Shown here: piece by piece, positions 24,862 to 37,301 of the stretch
Layout: every line of letters starts with the position of its first letter
Position numbering within the stretch: the stretch's first letter is position 1
NCBI GenBank assembly: GCA_022266195.1
Contig: WHVY01000003.1
Span: 10,602,001-10,666,000 of the forward strand
DNA length: 64,000 nucleotides
Source: Tetranychus cinnabarinus
Taxonomy: Eukaryota; Arthropoda; Arachnida; Trombidiformes; Tetranychidae
Direction of reading: 5' to 3'
Program-made: the position numbers and the translations under genes
The notes under the pieces: generated by a model
The model's input: only the letters and a program-made list of their open reading frames with translations
Databases searched by the model: none
Told to the model about the DNA's origin: nothing

Positions 24862-26067
24862 TCATGCAACTTGTGTTGTTAAAAGTCTTTGCTGAGAACC
24901 AGGTAATTTTCTTCTCCTAAGGAAGCGAGGCCATGGTAAAGGCCATTCTAAAGATCTTGGTATTACAGGAACAGGTGAATCACATTTACAGGATTGGCAG
25001 GGAGGGTGATCACAATTCAAATTTCGACAGTTCTGAACCTTTTCAAAGAATAAAAGCATACGGAACCACCAAATGCGAGACAAATAATTAGTTGATGATG
25101 AAGTCAATAATGAGTGATTATAAACCAATGTATGATAAATCCAAAAGACCATAGTGGTAACGTAATACGCCAAAATGATATCAATCAAATAGTGACCTCG
25201 AGAAATGATCACACATATCACACCTCCAAAACAGGATAGGAAGAGCAAAACATGGAAGAGTTTCCAAGCAATTGTTCGGCATCTTGATGGCATAAGGTAT
25301 TCTCTTAAAACAAGAAAACCTAAAGTGAGAATGACTGTATGTCCACTAAAAAGGTAATCTCCACAATAACTGTGTCGTCCATTAATGGACAAACCAAAAC
25401 CTAAAAGCATATATCCAACTCTTGATGCTATTATGGACACATATTCTCCAAATGAGATGTCAAGTGGTTGGGTTCCATTATGCAGTTGAGGTTCACAATG
25501 ATAAAGCCTATTAGCCAGTGGAAACACTGTGGATATCATACAGACACCCCTAATTAAATATATGATTCCCATCATCAGTGAAATTCTTTTCAATATTACA
25601 ACTCTATATCTGTGAATGAAGAGTAAAAAAATAACAAGACAAGAAACAACAATGATTATGTATTCAGCAACATCCAGTGTCCAGTCTATTCGTGGCAGGA
25701 GATCAAATCCTAAATCTGGTAAAGGATGTGTAATGTCCATTGGTACCCTTTCATGGACTACTGCTAGAACAACTAGATTTGAGACCATTCCAAAAAAGGC
25801 AAATAGAAAAGCAAGTATAGCCCGGCAATAGTCCTCATCACCGTAATTACGATTTACACAAGTTTGTTGATTATTAAAATGATGATTCGCAATGATAACG
25901 ACATTACAAGGATTTTTGCAATGATTTTTACAGGGATTTTTGCAACGCTTAACCCCACGGCCAGCCTCTAACTGTTCTTTTGGATACTCGCTTGAAGCTT
26001 CAGATGTTGAATTAGATGTTGCATTAGATGTTGATGATGTAGACACACCTGATCCACCACTAACCAT
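24862..26067 (-). CDS. SGMS: Sphingomyelin synthase family protein with DnaJ-gene-derived N terminus
   Basis: One uninterrupted exon of 401 aa. The start is the ATG at 26067; the frame continues upstream only from a TTG. Residues about 80-380 match the SMS/LPP-type membrane enzymes that move phosphocholine (or phosphoethanolamine) from a phospholipid to ceramide. Landmarks are VVHERVP (104-110), CGDYLFSGHT (235-244) and RGHYLIDIILAYYVTT (290-305), giving the catalytic triad H243, H292 and D296. WPLPWP lies near the C terminus. About six hydrophobic helices are visible and there is no SAM domain. Residues 1-44 are nearly those of the DNAJB12/14-type protein at 58.6 kb (STSEASSEY...EQLEA...KRCKN). 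A Cys-Lys-Asn-Pro/His triplicate (residues 42-54) marks the join. The lack of introns suggests a retrocopy that captured a promoter. Confidence 0.88.
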   Translation of the reverse strand: MVSGGSGVSTSSTSNATSNSTSEASSEYPKEQLEAGRGVKRCKNPCKNHCKNPCNVVIIANHHFNNQQTCVNRNYGDEDYCRAILAFLFAFFGMVSNLVVLAVVHERVPMDITHPLPDLGFDLLPRIDWTLDVAEYIIIVVSCLVIFLLFIHRYRVVILKRISLMMGIIYLIRGVCMISTVFPLANRLYHCEPQLHNGTQPLDISFGEYVSIIASRVGYMLLGFGLSINGRHSYCGDYLFSGHTVILTLGFLVLREYLMPSRCRTIAWKLFHVLLFLSCFGGVICVIISRGHYLIDIILAYYVTTMVFWIYHTLVYNHSLLTSSSTNYLSRIWWFRMLLFFEKVQNCRNLNCDHPPCQSCKCDSPVPVIPRSLEWPLPWPRFLRRRKLPGSQQRLLTTQVA

Positions 26068-26466
26068 TTTTGAAGAGTGACAATGCCTTTTGACAAGCAA
26101 TTAGAACAATTTACCTGGTGATGAGAAAATAGATAGAAAAGACAGAACATTAGAAAAACCAAGACAAACAATGGTGACAAATAAATAAAAAAAATAAAGG
26201 AATGCAGATATAAGGTCAGAGGGAGCACAAACTTACAAAGTATAACTACTCTTAGTGGATACAGATTGAGCCTAGTAGGCCAATAAAGATGAAAAGAAGA
26301 TTCTGACTCTCTATAGTACCAATGTGTTACTAATTATTTACAACCAAAATAAATAATGATTAAGATTGCACATTACTAAAAGGAAACAAGTAAAAATTAT
26401 ATTTAGTCTAATCAATGTATTTGTATGAATGACCTTCTACTATTGCGCAGACACAAATGACGAGCA
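25928..26466 (-). repeat. 5' cassette copy A (promoter + 5' UTR + first codons)
   Basis: This is colinear with 58494-59027, with high similarity by eye and a few small indels. It covers the first ~44 codons, a 5' UTR with a putative intron (GTAAGT donor near 26236, CAG acceptor near 26115) and upstream sequence including a CTATAGTACCAATGTGTTA block (26315-26333). Similarity stops at the KRCKN codons on one side and near 26466 on the other. Confidence 0.85.
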
Positions 26467-29400
26467 GACTCACAGCCAAAGCTTTCTTACTTTACAGAAA
26501 TTTCAATTGAAAATCTTTCAAAAAATCATAGATGGCGACTGTAAAAGTTGGTTAAACGGGCGTTGCCTTACAAATTGAAATCGTATGAATAAACTTCACT
26601 TTGATTAAATAAGCAATTGCAATTAAAAAATTTGATAATTTCCAGCTTCTCTTATTTTAGTTAAAACAAAGATTGAATTAAAGCTAAAATTCATAATAAT
26701 TCAATATAACTTATGATTTTAATCAGCAAATGATAATATTCAATTGAACCTCGCCTCAGTCAATTTATTGAAATATTTTTTGTGAATTTAACAGTAAATT
26801 GATTGTATCTAAATTTTTACATTAATTATCGGCAATTTTTTAAAAAATATCTCTGACTAAATCATTGAGATCAATGTTCAAAGATTATGATAAAAGTTCA
26901 AATTGGGAGCTTGATAAGAAATAGAGGAATTAATTATCTTGTTAACAATACAAAACATGACAATAATAGTGGTTGTAATTAAGCTAACAATTAGTTGGAA
27001 ATGTGTATCGAAAGGGAATTGAATGGATAAACCTATTTTCCTGATAAATTGCAACATATTGCTGAATAGTGAGCATTTCAAGTAAAAAAGGATGTTGTTA
27101 ATTGACGAATACAAATTGTCAGGAAATTGTCACAATTTAAAGCGAACGTTGTCGTTATGATTCAGGGTTGAATCGAGTTTATGAATGGACCAAGAATAAC
27201 AATTGATCTTGAATATCAATCTATACAATCCATAGATAAATTCAAATACAGGAATATTCCTGATAATCAGCAAAAAATAAAACCGCTTAAGTGATTCCCA
27301 TGAAAATGCATGATTAGTAAAATCAAACGAATGATTAAAGATCAGGAAATATCGCTAAGATTAACTTTCTTTGTTTTAAGACAAAAGCTTAAACTCAAAC
27401 GCCTTGAGCTGAAAGACAAGCCAAGTGAGGCTAGCTTCAGGTCATGTTCAGTCCTTGTAAACAATCAAATCAACAACCTTGTTGATCGTAATCATTAGAG
27501 CGACATTATGTTTACAACATTAACAACAATTTTGCCCTCAATTGAGTAAAATAGTCTAATGGTAAGACAATAAATTTTGATAATTAAAGATGAAAGTAAT
27601 TATAATTGAAGACAATTTGCTTTTACTTTTTAACCTAATTTTTTCTGGTTCCTTGACAACATTATTATCCAGGAATAGATTGGATGATGGTTCAATTGTG
27701 ATCTGTTAGATCGTTGATCAACGTCAATACATCTAAATTGAGTTTAACCCTGAAAAGGGTAAAGGGTAAACTCAATCATTTACTGAATCATTCATCAACA
27801 TGACTGTCATTTGGTTACAAATCATTTAACAGTGAAAAAATACAAAATTAGAAACATAAATCAAGCAACATTCAAGGTTAACCCAAAGGTTACCAGAAAT
27901 GAACACATCAATAATGTTGTAAAGGTTTTGGGTAAACCAGAAAAGGTCAACCTTTCCAGGTAAATAACTCACAAAGATAATAACATAAATAATAAATAAC
28001 GCAAGTTAATACATTTGTATTAATATTTTCACAGTTTGTTATGTATTCAAGTTAAATGTTTAACGCTATTATTTGTATTAACACGAAACTTGGCAAAGTG
28101 ATTGTTGTATGAAAAAAAATATACACAACCAAAGGAACTGTAAACAATATTAAACGTAATTTCATTTTACTGTTTAATTGTGTTTAAGGTAAAAGATTAT
28201 TATTTAACTAATTAATGTTACTCCAGAGTCAAATGATTATCATCTTGAAACAATAAATAAATTAAACAATAAATTGTTTAGTGAACCAGTTTTAAAAGCA
28301 AACCTTTTTTCGGTCAGTTTAACAAATCAATATTCATTTGTGAGAAATGAGTTGAGGAAATGAAATTGGTTGAATATTAAATTTAAGGTAAGGTTGACAT
28401 TGAATTGTCAGCTTGAAAGATGAAAGTTAATTATCATTTATATTAACAATTTACACACACCACACCCAGTCTGGTCTTTTTAATCAATACTGATGAGGTT
28501 CATCACTATAATCACCATCAACGAGTAAACCATTGTGACCGTGAAAATAAATGAAATCAAATCAATCGGAAGTTTTTCCTAATTGAGTTACACCTTTACT
28601 AATTAAGATTGTAACTGTAATCATTAAATATAGCAAATTTACAGAATCATTGACTGTTCAATGAAACTGAAAATAAGTGAAACAGAAAAGGTGAAACAAA
28701 AATAGAAACTCAAATGTAACTCCATTCATGAGTTTTCATGTAAACATTAATAATTAATGGCTCTTGTCCAGGAGGGACTTTTTTTGCTACTTAATCAATG
28801 TTTATCTATCATCACAGGATTATTTGAACAAGTTAACAGCCTGGAATCATCTGAATCAGAGACAAAAACCAGTAAAACAATTAAATCTTTAATCAATTTA
28901 CATCGAAACATCAACAGCTTTTATCTTTCTGATTCTTAGCAATTTTTCACCATAGCAACAAATCAACGCTAGTTGCGATTGCAAGTTGTTTTTGTTATAC
29001 CAAATTAAGTAAAGCAATAGGAATTGAAACAATTAGATAATGTTTTGCTATGACAATTCAATTTTCAAGGTTAATAGTGATGATTGAATCAAATCATCAA
29101 TGAGGTTGGGTTGAAAACATTAGTCTTTTAGTTGAAGTTGAACATCTTTTATGATCATTTATTCAACCAAACCTTTTTTGATGAAAGTGCAAAGCAAAAC
29201 TTGTATTTTGGAAAATCATTTTCCAGTGAAAATATATTCAACAAACAGGGTAAACATTGAACTAACCATTTGATAATAATGATATCATCATCATGGTATG
29301 ATCAATGTAAAATGATAACAATGATGATGTTCACTTTGATGGTAATGTTTAAAAACAGTCAACCAAAAAAAGGTCGTTGAAATGTAATGCAAAGTGGAGG

Positions 29401-30304
29401 AAGATGAATTGATTAATAACCAAGAATTGATTGTTGGTGGAAATGTGAAATCGTTGTTTTCACCGTTAATGATATTCAAATTTCACTTTGACTTTACCAT
29501 AATGATTGTATTATAGACAAAGTTTAAGTTTATTTACCTTAAAACAATCAATAAGTTCATTTATTGCGATCAAATATCAATCCTTTCATTATTTTCATTA
29601 TGAATCAGGTAGATGCCTGATCCAATGAAAATAAATGAAAGACAAAAGCAACAAATTTATTGTGTTTCAAATAATGTTGATGAAATGAACAAATGCCTTC
29701 AATTGTGAAAAGGTTAACAATTGAATCAACCGTTAAATGTTTCAATGGTATCGTGAAATGTTAAACACAATATTAAATTGTGAAATGTGTAATAAAAAAA
29801 TCAACCAAAGTCGTAGTTTCGATCATCTGAAGTTCAAGTTTATTGAACCTCTCACCTTGTAATAACGTATTTTCCCATAGTTTAACCTTATTATCAATCG
29901 AAGCATTTTCTTGCTTAGATTTGTCTATGAAACTAATATAAGGGTTAAATGATAAATAATAATTTAGTTCAATGCTGTTCCAACTAAGGTGAGTAAATAA
30001 TAATGGTCTTTTTACTTGATAGTTTCACTCATCGTCGAAGATGAAAATTCTGATCCAGAACTTAGCTTAAATTTTAACTACCTTTTGAGTTGTAATCTCC
30101 TATTTTACAGATGAAAAATTTGAATATTTTTGCATTTGTAATAAAGGAGATTTAAATTAGAGTTGATATTCTGGATCAAGATTTTACATTATAATTTTAG
30201 ACTGTAATTTGTCTTCTTAACAATTAATTGCGTTTTTTTTCTGTACATTAAGTGCTTTTCTGTTGTTGTTTCTTTAAGTTCTTTAAGAATGGTAAGGCTT
30301 TTGA
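26467..30304. other. Gene-poor region, sphingomyelin synthase to ABCC
   Basis: No credible exon is seen. The 60-codon ORF at 28757-28939 lacks features. It holds direct-repeat copy 1 (27713-27980). AGATGGCG occurs at 26530-26537, about 460 bp upstream of the sphingomyelin-synthase start. The right end is the 3' flank of the ABCC gene. Confidence 0.5.
27713..27980 (+). repeat. Dispersed direct repeat, copy 1
   Basis: This matches 36337-36617 in the same orientation. The best-conserved part is 27737-27882, nearly identical by eye. It begins with a stem-loop (27737-27776), ATTGAGTTTAACCCT...AGGGTAAACTCAAT. The later half has diverged by small indels. It has no ORF and no clear terminal repeats, so it may be a fragment of a non-autonomous element. 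The two copies flank the ABCC gene. Confidence 0.85.
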
Positions 30305-33300
30305 TTATTCTTGAGAGTCTTCAAAACCTTTAAGGCTTAATCGCCTTTTCATTGCTATCTTGATTAAGTTATCAGCTGTTTCTTTTCCAGTTGCTTGTAC
30401 CATTGAATAAAGTATTCCAGATTCATCTTTAACTAAACTTGCTGGATCACCAAACTGGGCAACATGACCAGCATCCATGACTAGAATTTTATCTGAGTCC
30501 ATAACAGTGTGTAAACGATGGGCAATTGTAAGAACAGTACAATTAGTGAATCGTTTTCGGATTGTTTGTTGAATCAACTCATCGGTTGATGGATCGATAT
30601 TGGCAGTGGCTTCATCTAGAACTAAAATCTTATTATTATTAAGGATAGCTCGAGCAAGACAAACAAGTTGTCTTTGACCGACACTTAAATTGGTTCCACC
30701 ATCAGTTATTTTTGAATCTAATCCACCCATTTCATCGACAGCTCGTTTCAATTGAACTTGAGTCAAAGCCTCCCATAAATCAGCATCAGTTTTCAAACTA
30801 AATGGATCCAAATTGTAACGAACTGTTCCCGTAAATATAATCGGCTCTTGAGGAATAATTGAGATCTTCTTTCTCAAGTCATGCAATCCAATCTGAGAAA
30901 TGTCCACATTGTCGATGATAATGCGTCCTTCAGGTTCAGTCATTCTGTATAAGGCAGTCATGATTGAACTTTTACCTGCTCCTGTTCGACCAATAATTCC
31001 AACCTTTTCTCTTGCCTTGATAGAGAAGTTCAAGTTATCTAATACTGGAGGTTTTGATAGATCATATCTTAGATAAACATTTTTGAATTCAATATTACCG
31101 CTATCAGGCCATGATTCTGATGGCCTGTTTGCTGGTGTTGAATCCAATTCAGCTTCAGGTTTGATGTAACTAAGTTCATCGATTCGTTCAACTGAGGTTA
31201 ACATTGTTTCAACTTCAGTCAACTGTCTCATGCCCCACTGAATAAGACCTGCAAGGGCAATACTTGATGAGATAACAAGACCAATGCTACTTCCATTGAG
31301 AGAGTCCATAACAACTAGAATTATGACCATAACTAAAACACTGTAAACATTTGAAATGGTGTAAACTAGACTGATGAAGAATCGAGATGAAGCTATCCAT
31401 GTGAAATAAGCTGAAGAATGTTCATCTTGAAATAGATCAAAATTTTCATTGAATCGTTTCTCAACTCCAAAAGCTCGAATTGTTGTTAAGCCTGAGACTG
31501 ATGTAGACAAATGAGAGAAAACTGGAGTTTTGGTGACACCCTCCAATCGTTTTACATCTCGAGCTATATTAACATAATAAGCTCGAGCAATGTATGAAAC
31601 AATGAGCAAAAGTAATGAAGGTATAGCAAGATAGCCATTAACGACAGCCATTAAAATAATTTGTCCAGCACAAGTTGATAAACAGAATAAAGTATCGAAC
31701 ATTGTGGCAGGAAGAAAATCATCAACCATTCCCATGTCTCGAGATACACGATTAAGAATGATTCCTGGTGGATTATTATCAAAGAATGAGATTGGAGCTC
31801 GGACAACAGCTTTAAATAAATTATCATGAAGTTTGATAGAAGCTTTCATGCAAACTGCGAAAAAGGCAATGTTACGAGTTAAGCACCAAATTGTTAGAGC
31901 TATTGTTAATCCAGTAAAGAAGTAGATGTTCGTCATGACACTGAAATTGTCCACGAAATTTAGAGGCACGAATTGAGTTTCATTTCCCGATGTGAGTGCA
32001 ATGGCTCTTCGCTGTTCAGAGTCGGTCCAGAGTGAAAAATAATATTCAATGAAAGAGATTAGAGCTTGAGCTCCATTAATATAAATAAACCAAAAAGGCA
32101 ATAATAATGGTCCGATTCCAGCTTTGGTGTAAGTCCAAAGAGAATTAGATTTCGATACAACTCCAAGTTCATTGGCATCTGCATCTTCGTCATCGTCTTC
32201 GTGACCTTTGTGAGGATTGAATTCTTCAACTATATCGTCATCTAGTATACTTGCAGAGGTCATGATCGATGCAACGGAAGATTGACGGCTAAGACGTTTA
32301 CTCAATGTTCGTGTGACCTTCTTTTCAGCTGGAGCATGTTTGTCAGGTTGTGAAGATGCGATTCCTTCGATGAAATCAGCACCTAACTTTAAAAATTCAG
32401 TGTAATCCCCAAAACAAACTTGTTTCTCATTTTTCAAGTACAATATTCGATCTGCTTGCTTAAGGAATTGTAACTGATGTGTAACCAAAACCACAATTTT
32501 ATCTTTTAAAAAGCTTTTGACACTTTTCTCGAAGATATGCTTTGCAACGGGAGCATCGACAGCCGAAAGAGGATCATCAAGAAGATAGATATCTGCTTTA
32601 GCATATAAAGCTCGAGCCAAGTTTATTCTAGCCCTTTGACCTCCACTTAATGAAGCTCCTCGATCACCAACAATCGTCTGATCACCAGCAGGTAATATTT
32701 TCATGTCTCTCTCAAGAGCAGCAACATGGATAACCTGCTTGTAACGAGTTGAGTCGAATTCATTTCCAAACAAAATATTTTCTTGAACAGTTCCTGCAAT
32801 AAAAAAGACAACAGAAATTAGATGTTTAAACTAAAAATAATAACTTTCATTTACAATAAATCAACCTTTTCATAATCTTTTTTAACAACAACCAGCTAAA
32901 TTACAAATATAATATAATCTCCAACAAAGGCTACAATAGTATTCAAAGCTCAAAGCAACTTACCAGCAAATATCCAAGCTTGTTGACATGCATATGACAT
33001 TTTACCACTAACTTGCATTGTTCCTTTACTTGGCTTTACTTCACCCAAAAGAGATGTTAAAAGCGTGGATTTACCCGAACCAACAGGACCAATAACTGTC
33101 AACAACTGATTCTTTGTAATTTTAAAATCTATTCCGGATAAGACTGGATCATGATCATCTCTCCATCTCAGCTCCACATTTTTACATTCAATGACTGGTT
33201 CTGAAGTTTTCCAATTATTGCTTTTCTGAGAATTATTTTCTTCCAGTTCTGGTAGCTCTAAGAACTTTTGAATTCTCTTAATCGAGATCAAAGCTTCGGC

Positions 33301-34725
33301 ACCTGATGAAATACCCAATGGAATGAAGAATGTGATTGTATATTGTAATTGTCGTACCAAAGCCATTGCAACGAATACTGTTTTAGCAGTCAGGTGATGA
33401 CCAGTTAAAATGAACACAACCAGAATTAAAAACATGATGAGCTTTTCTGACACTGTTCCAGCACCTAAATTAACTCCCTTCAAATAAGCGGCTCCTCGGA
33501 TTTTGGCTACTTCACGCTTACGTGCGTAATCCACAAGTGCTGCAAATGGCTTTTCCCAAGCGTACATTTTAATAACTCTCATTGCGGGAATAAATTCATT
33601 CATTAATCTTATCCTCTCATCAGTTCTGATAGCTCCAGCAGTACGAAGTTTACCAAAAGCTTTTCCCATAAAGGTTTGGAAAGGAGCGAAAAGGAAAAGA
33701 ACTATAAAACCGACTACAGCAGAAATACCGAGTTGAGGCCACAGAATCCAAAGATAAAGAACTACTTGAATTGGTCCAAAGATGAAGAAGAATGGAAACT
33801 CAGCGGCATAATCAAAACGAGCAACATCATTTGATAGTAGATTAACAATTTGACCAGTTGTAGTTTGGCCCAATGCCTTCTGAGATAATTTCAATGTTTT
33901 ATGGTAAATCAAGCGACTGCAGGCAACACGGGTTTCAAGTCCTCCTCTACGAGCATAAAACCAATAGTAGTTGTTCGTATATGAACCCAATATCTGAGAG
34001 ACGACGACTGCCGCTCCATAATAATAGATTTTAGTTTTGATTGATTGTATGTCAGCTCCTGCTTTACTCATTTGGTAAATTAGATCAACCAACTCTCCCA
34101 TGAATAATGTTTGCACAAAAGGAAATATATTCTGTGAATCGAAAATTTAAAAATAATTGAAATGATTTCTAATGATTCATCAAGTTGATACAGCACTGGA
34201 GTTAGTTCCACACCAGAATCAACTGTCAATTCACTCTCTAAAGGAATTAAGTTGATTTATAAGCAAAACTCATTACCTGAAAAACTAGAAGTATGAATGA
34301 AAATGAGTAATTGGGTCCAATGGCTCTAATTATGGCCCAACCAAGACTTGGCTTTTTTCCTCCACCTTTTGGATCTTTGGAACTTTTCTTTAATTCTTTC
34401 ACCCATTCTCTATGAGAAAAAAGAAATGGTTATTCAATGTTCAAACAGATGACAAAGTTTTTCTTATTTACTTTTCTAATTTGCTTCCAATCCATTCGGA
34501 TGCTGTCGACTTGGGACAAACTTCAAGATCAGAAGTTTTCAGTCGTTTATTTTGAGACTCAATGAAAAATTTTGTTAACCACCTATTCAGATAGATTTAT
34601 CACAATTAATAGCTTATAATATAATGATGAAAACAAATTCAATTTACTCACCAAAAGACTAATTTGCTTAAAAAATTGGCTCGATCAAATGATGATTTTT
34701 TGCTGATTGTTGGTTGAAGACCCAT
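30305..34725 (-). CDS. ABCC-family (MRP4-like) ABC transporter
   Basis: Five exons (34725-34652, 34582-34472, 34409-34277, 34131-32964, 32793-30305) encode 1,324 aa with consistent phases. The order is TMD1-NBD1-TMD2-NBD2 without the extra TMD0, so it is a short, MRP4-like ABCC exporter of organic anions and conjugates. NBD1 has Walker A GPVGSGKST (454-462), signature LSGGQ (about 544-548) and LLDDPLSAVD. NBD2 has Walker A GRTGAGKSS (1097-1105), signature LSVGQ (about 1198-1202), Walker B ILVLDE (about 1218-1223) and the H-loop TIAHR. All catalytic residues for ATP hydrolysis appear present in both domains; NBD1 has the Asp-Asp after Walker B that is usual for ABCC NBD1. The C terminus ends EDSQE. 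ABCC expansions in mites and insects relate to xenobiotic handling, but the substrate here is unknown. Direct repeats flank the gene. Confidence 0.95.
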
Positions 34726-36336
34726 TTTTATTGAAATTTAAATACTTATTTGAACAGTAAAGAAGTAACAACAAAAAAGCTTTGAAGGCTTCAATCAATT
34801 TGAAGCTTAGAGATTTTCCTTCGACTCAAGACAACCAAATGAATTAATTTGATCAAAGCACAATTATTATATTTTATATTATTTTACAACTCAACCAAAC
34901 TACAATCAGTTGGTATTGCAAGATGGTATAAGATTAAGGTGAACTCATGAACAATTTTATTCTGGATGAATCTTAATTCACACTATTTTTCTCAAGATTA
35001 ATCCGATGGAGACCTCAATAAATAAACTTCAAGTCCAAGTCACATTGTACTTATAAAAATAGTCACTTACAGAATAACATGATAAATAAGTTACAATGCA
35101 AGTACAATAGACCTAGAGATAGCAATTAACTTCTGATAAACACATGTTTAAGTTACTCTCACCGTCGATTGTTGAAAGCCTTTCTATGAGAACATGAGAG
35201 ACAAAATCGACAAAGTGTAATCAGTTAAATCAATGATAATATCAATAATTTGAGTGCTATTGTTAACATGCATTCCACTAGCTGATGTTGAATTTTTATT
35301 GCAGTGAATTTACCTAAATATCTGAAGAAGAACAAAATTTCACCATATTTCTTGATTCTATGTGAGATTGAGCAATTTTAATTGCGCTAAATGGGTTTTC
35401 GATAACAATTATTTTGCATTTTGTCTGCAATATAATTTACCAGAAAATGATGGAATAAAATTAACTTAAATCTTCTATGGTAAGTGAAGATGAAAAGAGA
35501 TACTTTAGTCTCATACAATATTAGGGATATTAAGAGTGTAATAATATGTTTATTATTTGACAATTTAGATAAAAAAGCCTAATTTAGTTATATATCCTTC
35601 AAGTAACAATTAATCTAGAAAAACGAAAGCACTGCTTAATCAATTGTAACTGGTTTGAGCCCTCCGAAGGCAGGTTGAAATTCAATGATCTTGAATTCAT
35701 AATTAACTCTCTACTCAACCAAATTGTGGTAACAAATTATCTTGTCAACATTTTGAGGTTGTGATGAACTCAACAACAATAATACATATTATCAGATTAT
35801 CTGTTTTTCAAATAATGAAACTCATGAACAGAGGAAACATTTTATTGCATTAAATTTTCCGTCCATGCGCTTCCTCTAATTATTAATTTAATAAAGGCAA
35901 TGGAAACGAGAAAATGTTAACTGCAGATTAATAAGGTTAATTTGGGTATAAATCAGAAGCGATCAAAAACCAATAATGGATCGAATAAAGAAAACATTGA
36001 AAAAGACATTTCAATTGTTAATGAAAAATTTCGAGCAACGGAACTGATCATTGCATTCTGTAGACTAATTGAGCAGAATCTCCGATAAAGTACATTAATA
36101 GATAAATTAAACTGAATTGATAATCAGAGTAATATATTTATTGATCAGTGGTTGGCAGCACTAGACTGAATTCAATGGATATAAAAGGCAAAATTGTGAG
36201 CCTGAAGTGACAGTGAACAAGGAAAAGCATCTAAATTTTGTTCAGATTTTTCTGGTTCTTTTTGCAAATAACGCCATTATTATAATATTTAACTGAAAGT
36301 GACTTTGTGATTCAAATAATTGTCAACCTACTAAAA

Positions 36337-36617
36337 GTTGATCAACGTCAAGACATAAAATTGAGTTTAACCCTGAAAAGGGTAAAGGGTAAACTCAATC
36401 ATTTATTGAATCATTCATCAACATGACTGTCATTTGGTTACAAATCATTTAACAGTGAAAAAATACAAAATTAGAAACATAAATCAAGCAACATTAAAGG
36501 TTAACCTTAGTAAATGAATAAGGTTGAAATGAACACATCAATAATGTTATTAACCAAAATGGTTTGAGGTAAACAATCAAAAAGATGAACATTTCCCGGT
36601 AAATAATTCAAAGATAA
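36337..36617 (+). repeat. Dispersed direct repeat, copy 2
   Basis: This is the partner of 27713-27980, in the same orientation and 8.6 kb away. The stem-loop is conserved at 36360-36399. Differences from copy 1 are concentrated after about 36506. Confidence 0.85.
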
Positions 36618-36667
36618 AAGGATAATATGAATTATGAATGACATGAGTTTATATAATAGTTATATCG

Positions 36668-36720
36668 CCAAGTTATTAAACATGAAGGCGAAGCGTGATA
36701 TTTTATCTCATAATCAACTT
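36668..36720. repeat. Degenerate relative of the palindromic element
   Basis: CATGAAGGCGAAGCGTGAT followed by ATTTTATCTCATAA aligns with the core and right inner arm of the element at 39903-39997, with a 3-base gap and several substitutions. AAGTTATTA on the left is a remnant of the other arm. The palindrome is largely decayed. Confidence 0.5.
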
Positions 36721-37085
36721 AAAAAATTTATCTAGTTTAATGACTTTGAATAAATGCTCTTCACCTTCAACTTGGTACACTAGTCTACGATATTATTCTG
36801 AAAAAATATTATCGACTTGAAAATATCTTCAGATATGTTGATATGCTAGATGTTTGTTCAATAACTATCATATCAATACTCAATATGTATGATCATGTGA
36901 AGATACAATGATCATATCGACTGTGATGCTAATGTTTCATCCTTTATAGTGAAAAGGTTAATAATTGAACAACAGTTTTGGTTTCTTGCTTGTGATTGAT
37001 CATTCAGCGTCCAATTCATTTTGTTCAATTTAGTATAATTTTTTAGTGATTTACTGATTTAATCAGAAAACTATCACCTTTAAAC

Positions 37086-37301
37086 ATGCCTCCAAAGAAA
37101 GCGATTCAATTCCAAGCGAATATATGTTGTGGCGATTCCATAATTCCAAGCGGTTTTATTCAACCAATATCGAGATCTACTACTAGAAGTGTTGTTACTA
37201 AAGAACAAGCACCAAGAGGAAACCAGTCTGGTAAGGTTGTAGCGACTCGAACGACTAAGATAACAGTGACCACTAAGGAAACGTTCGTTGCTTACCCTTA
37301 A
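37086..37301 (+). CDS. Small ORF, possible 71-aa protein, unknown
   Basis: ATG at 37086 in a fair context (AAACATGCC), 71 codons, then TAA. Codon use is less AT-biased than the flanks, and the peptide is mixed, with Thr/Arg/Lys-rich second half (for example ATRTTKITVTTKE). An AATAAA occurs about 100 bp after the stop. There is no signal peptide, domain or paralogue in the window. It could be a young gene or chance. A GGTAAG inside (about 37231) could also serve as a donor, so the ORF might be a first exon. Confidence 0.3.
   Translation: MPPKKAIQFQANICCGDSIIPSGFIQPISRSTTRSVVTKEQAPRGNQSGKVVATRTTKITVTTKETFVAYP

Noticed and set aside
25616..25831. Plus-strand ORF inside the sphingomyelin-synthase gene
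   Set aside because: It is antisense to a complete enzyme coding region with intact motifs.
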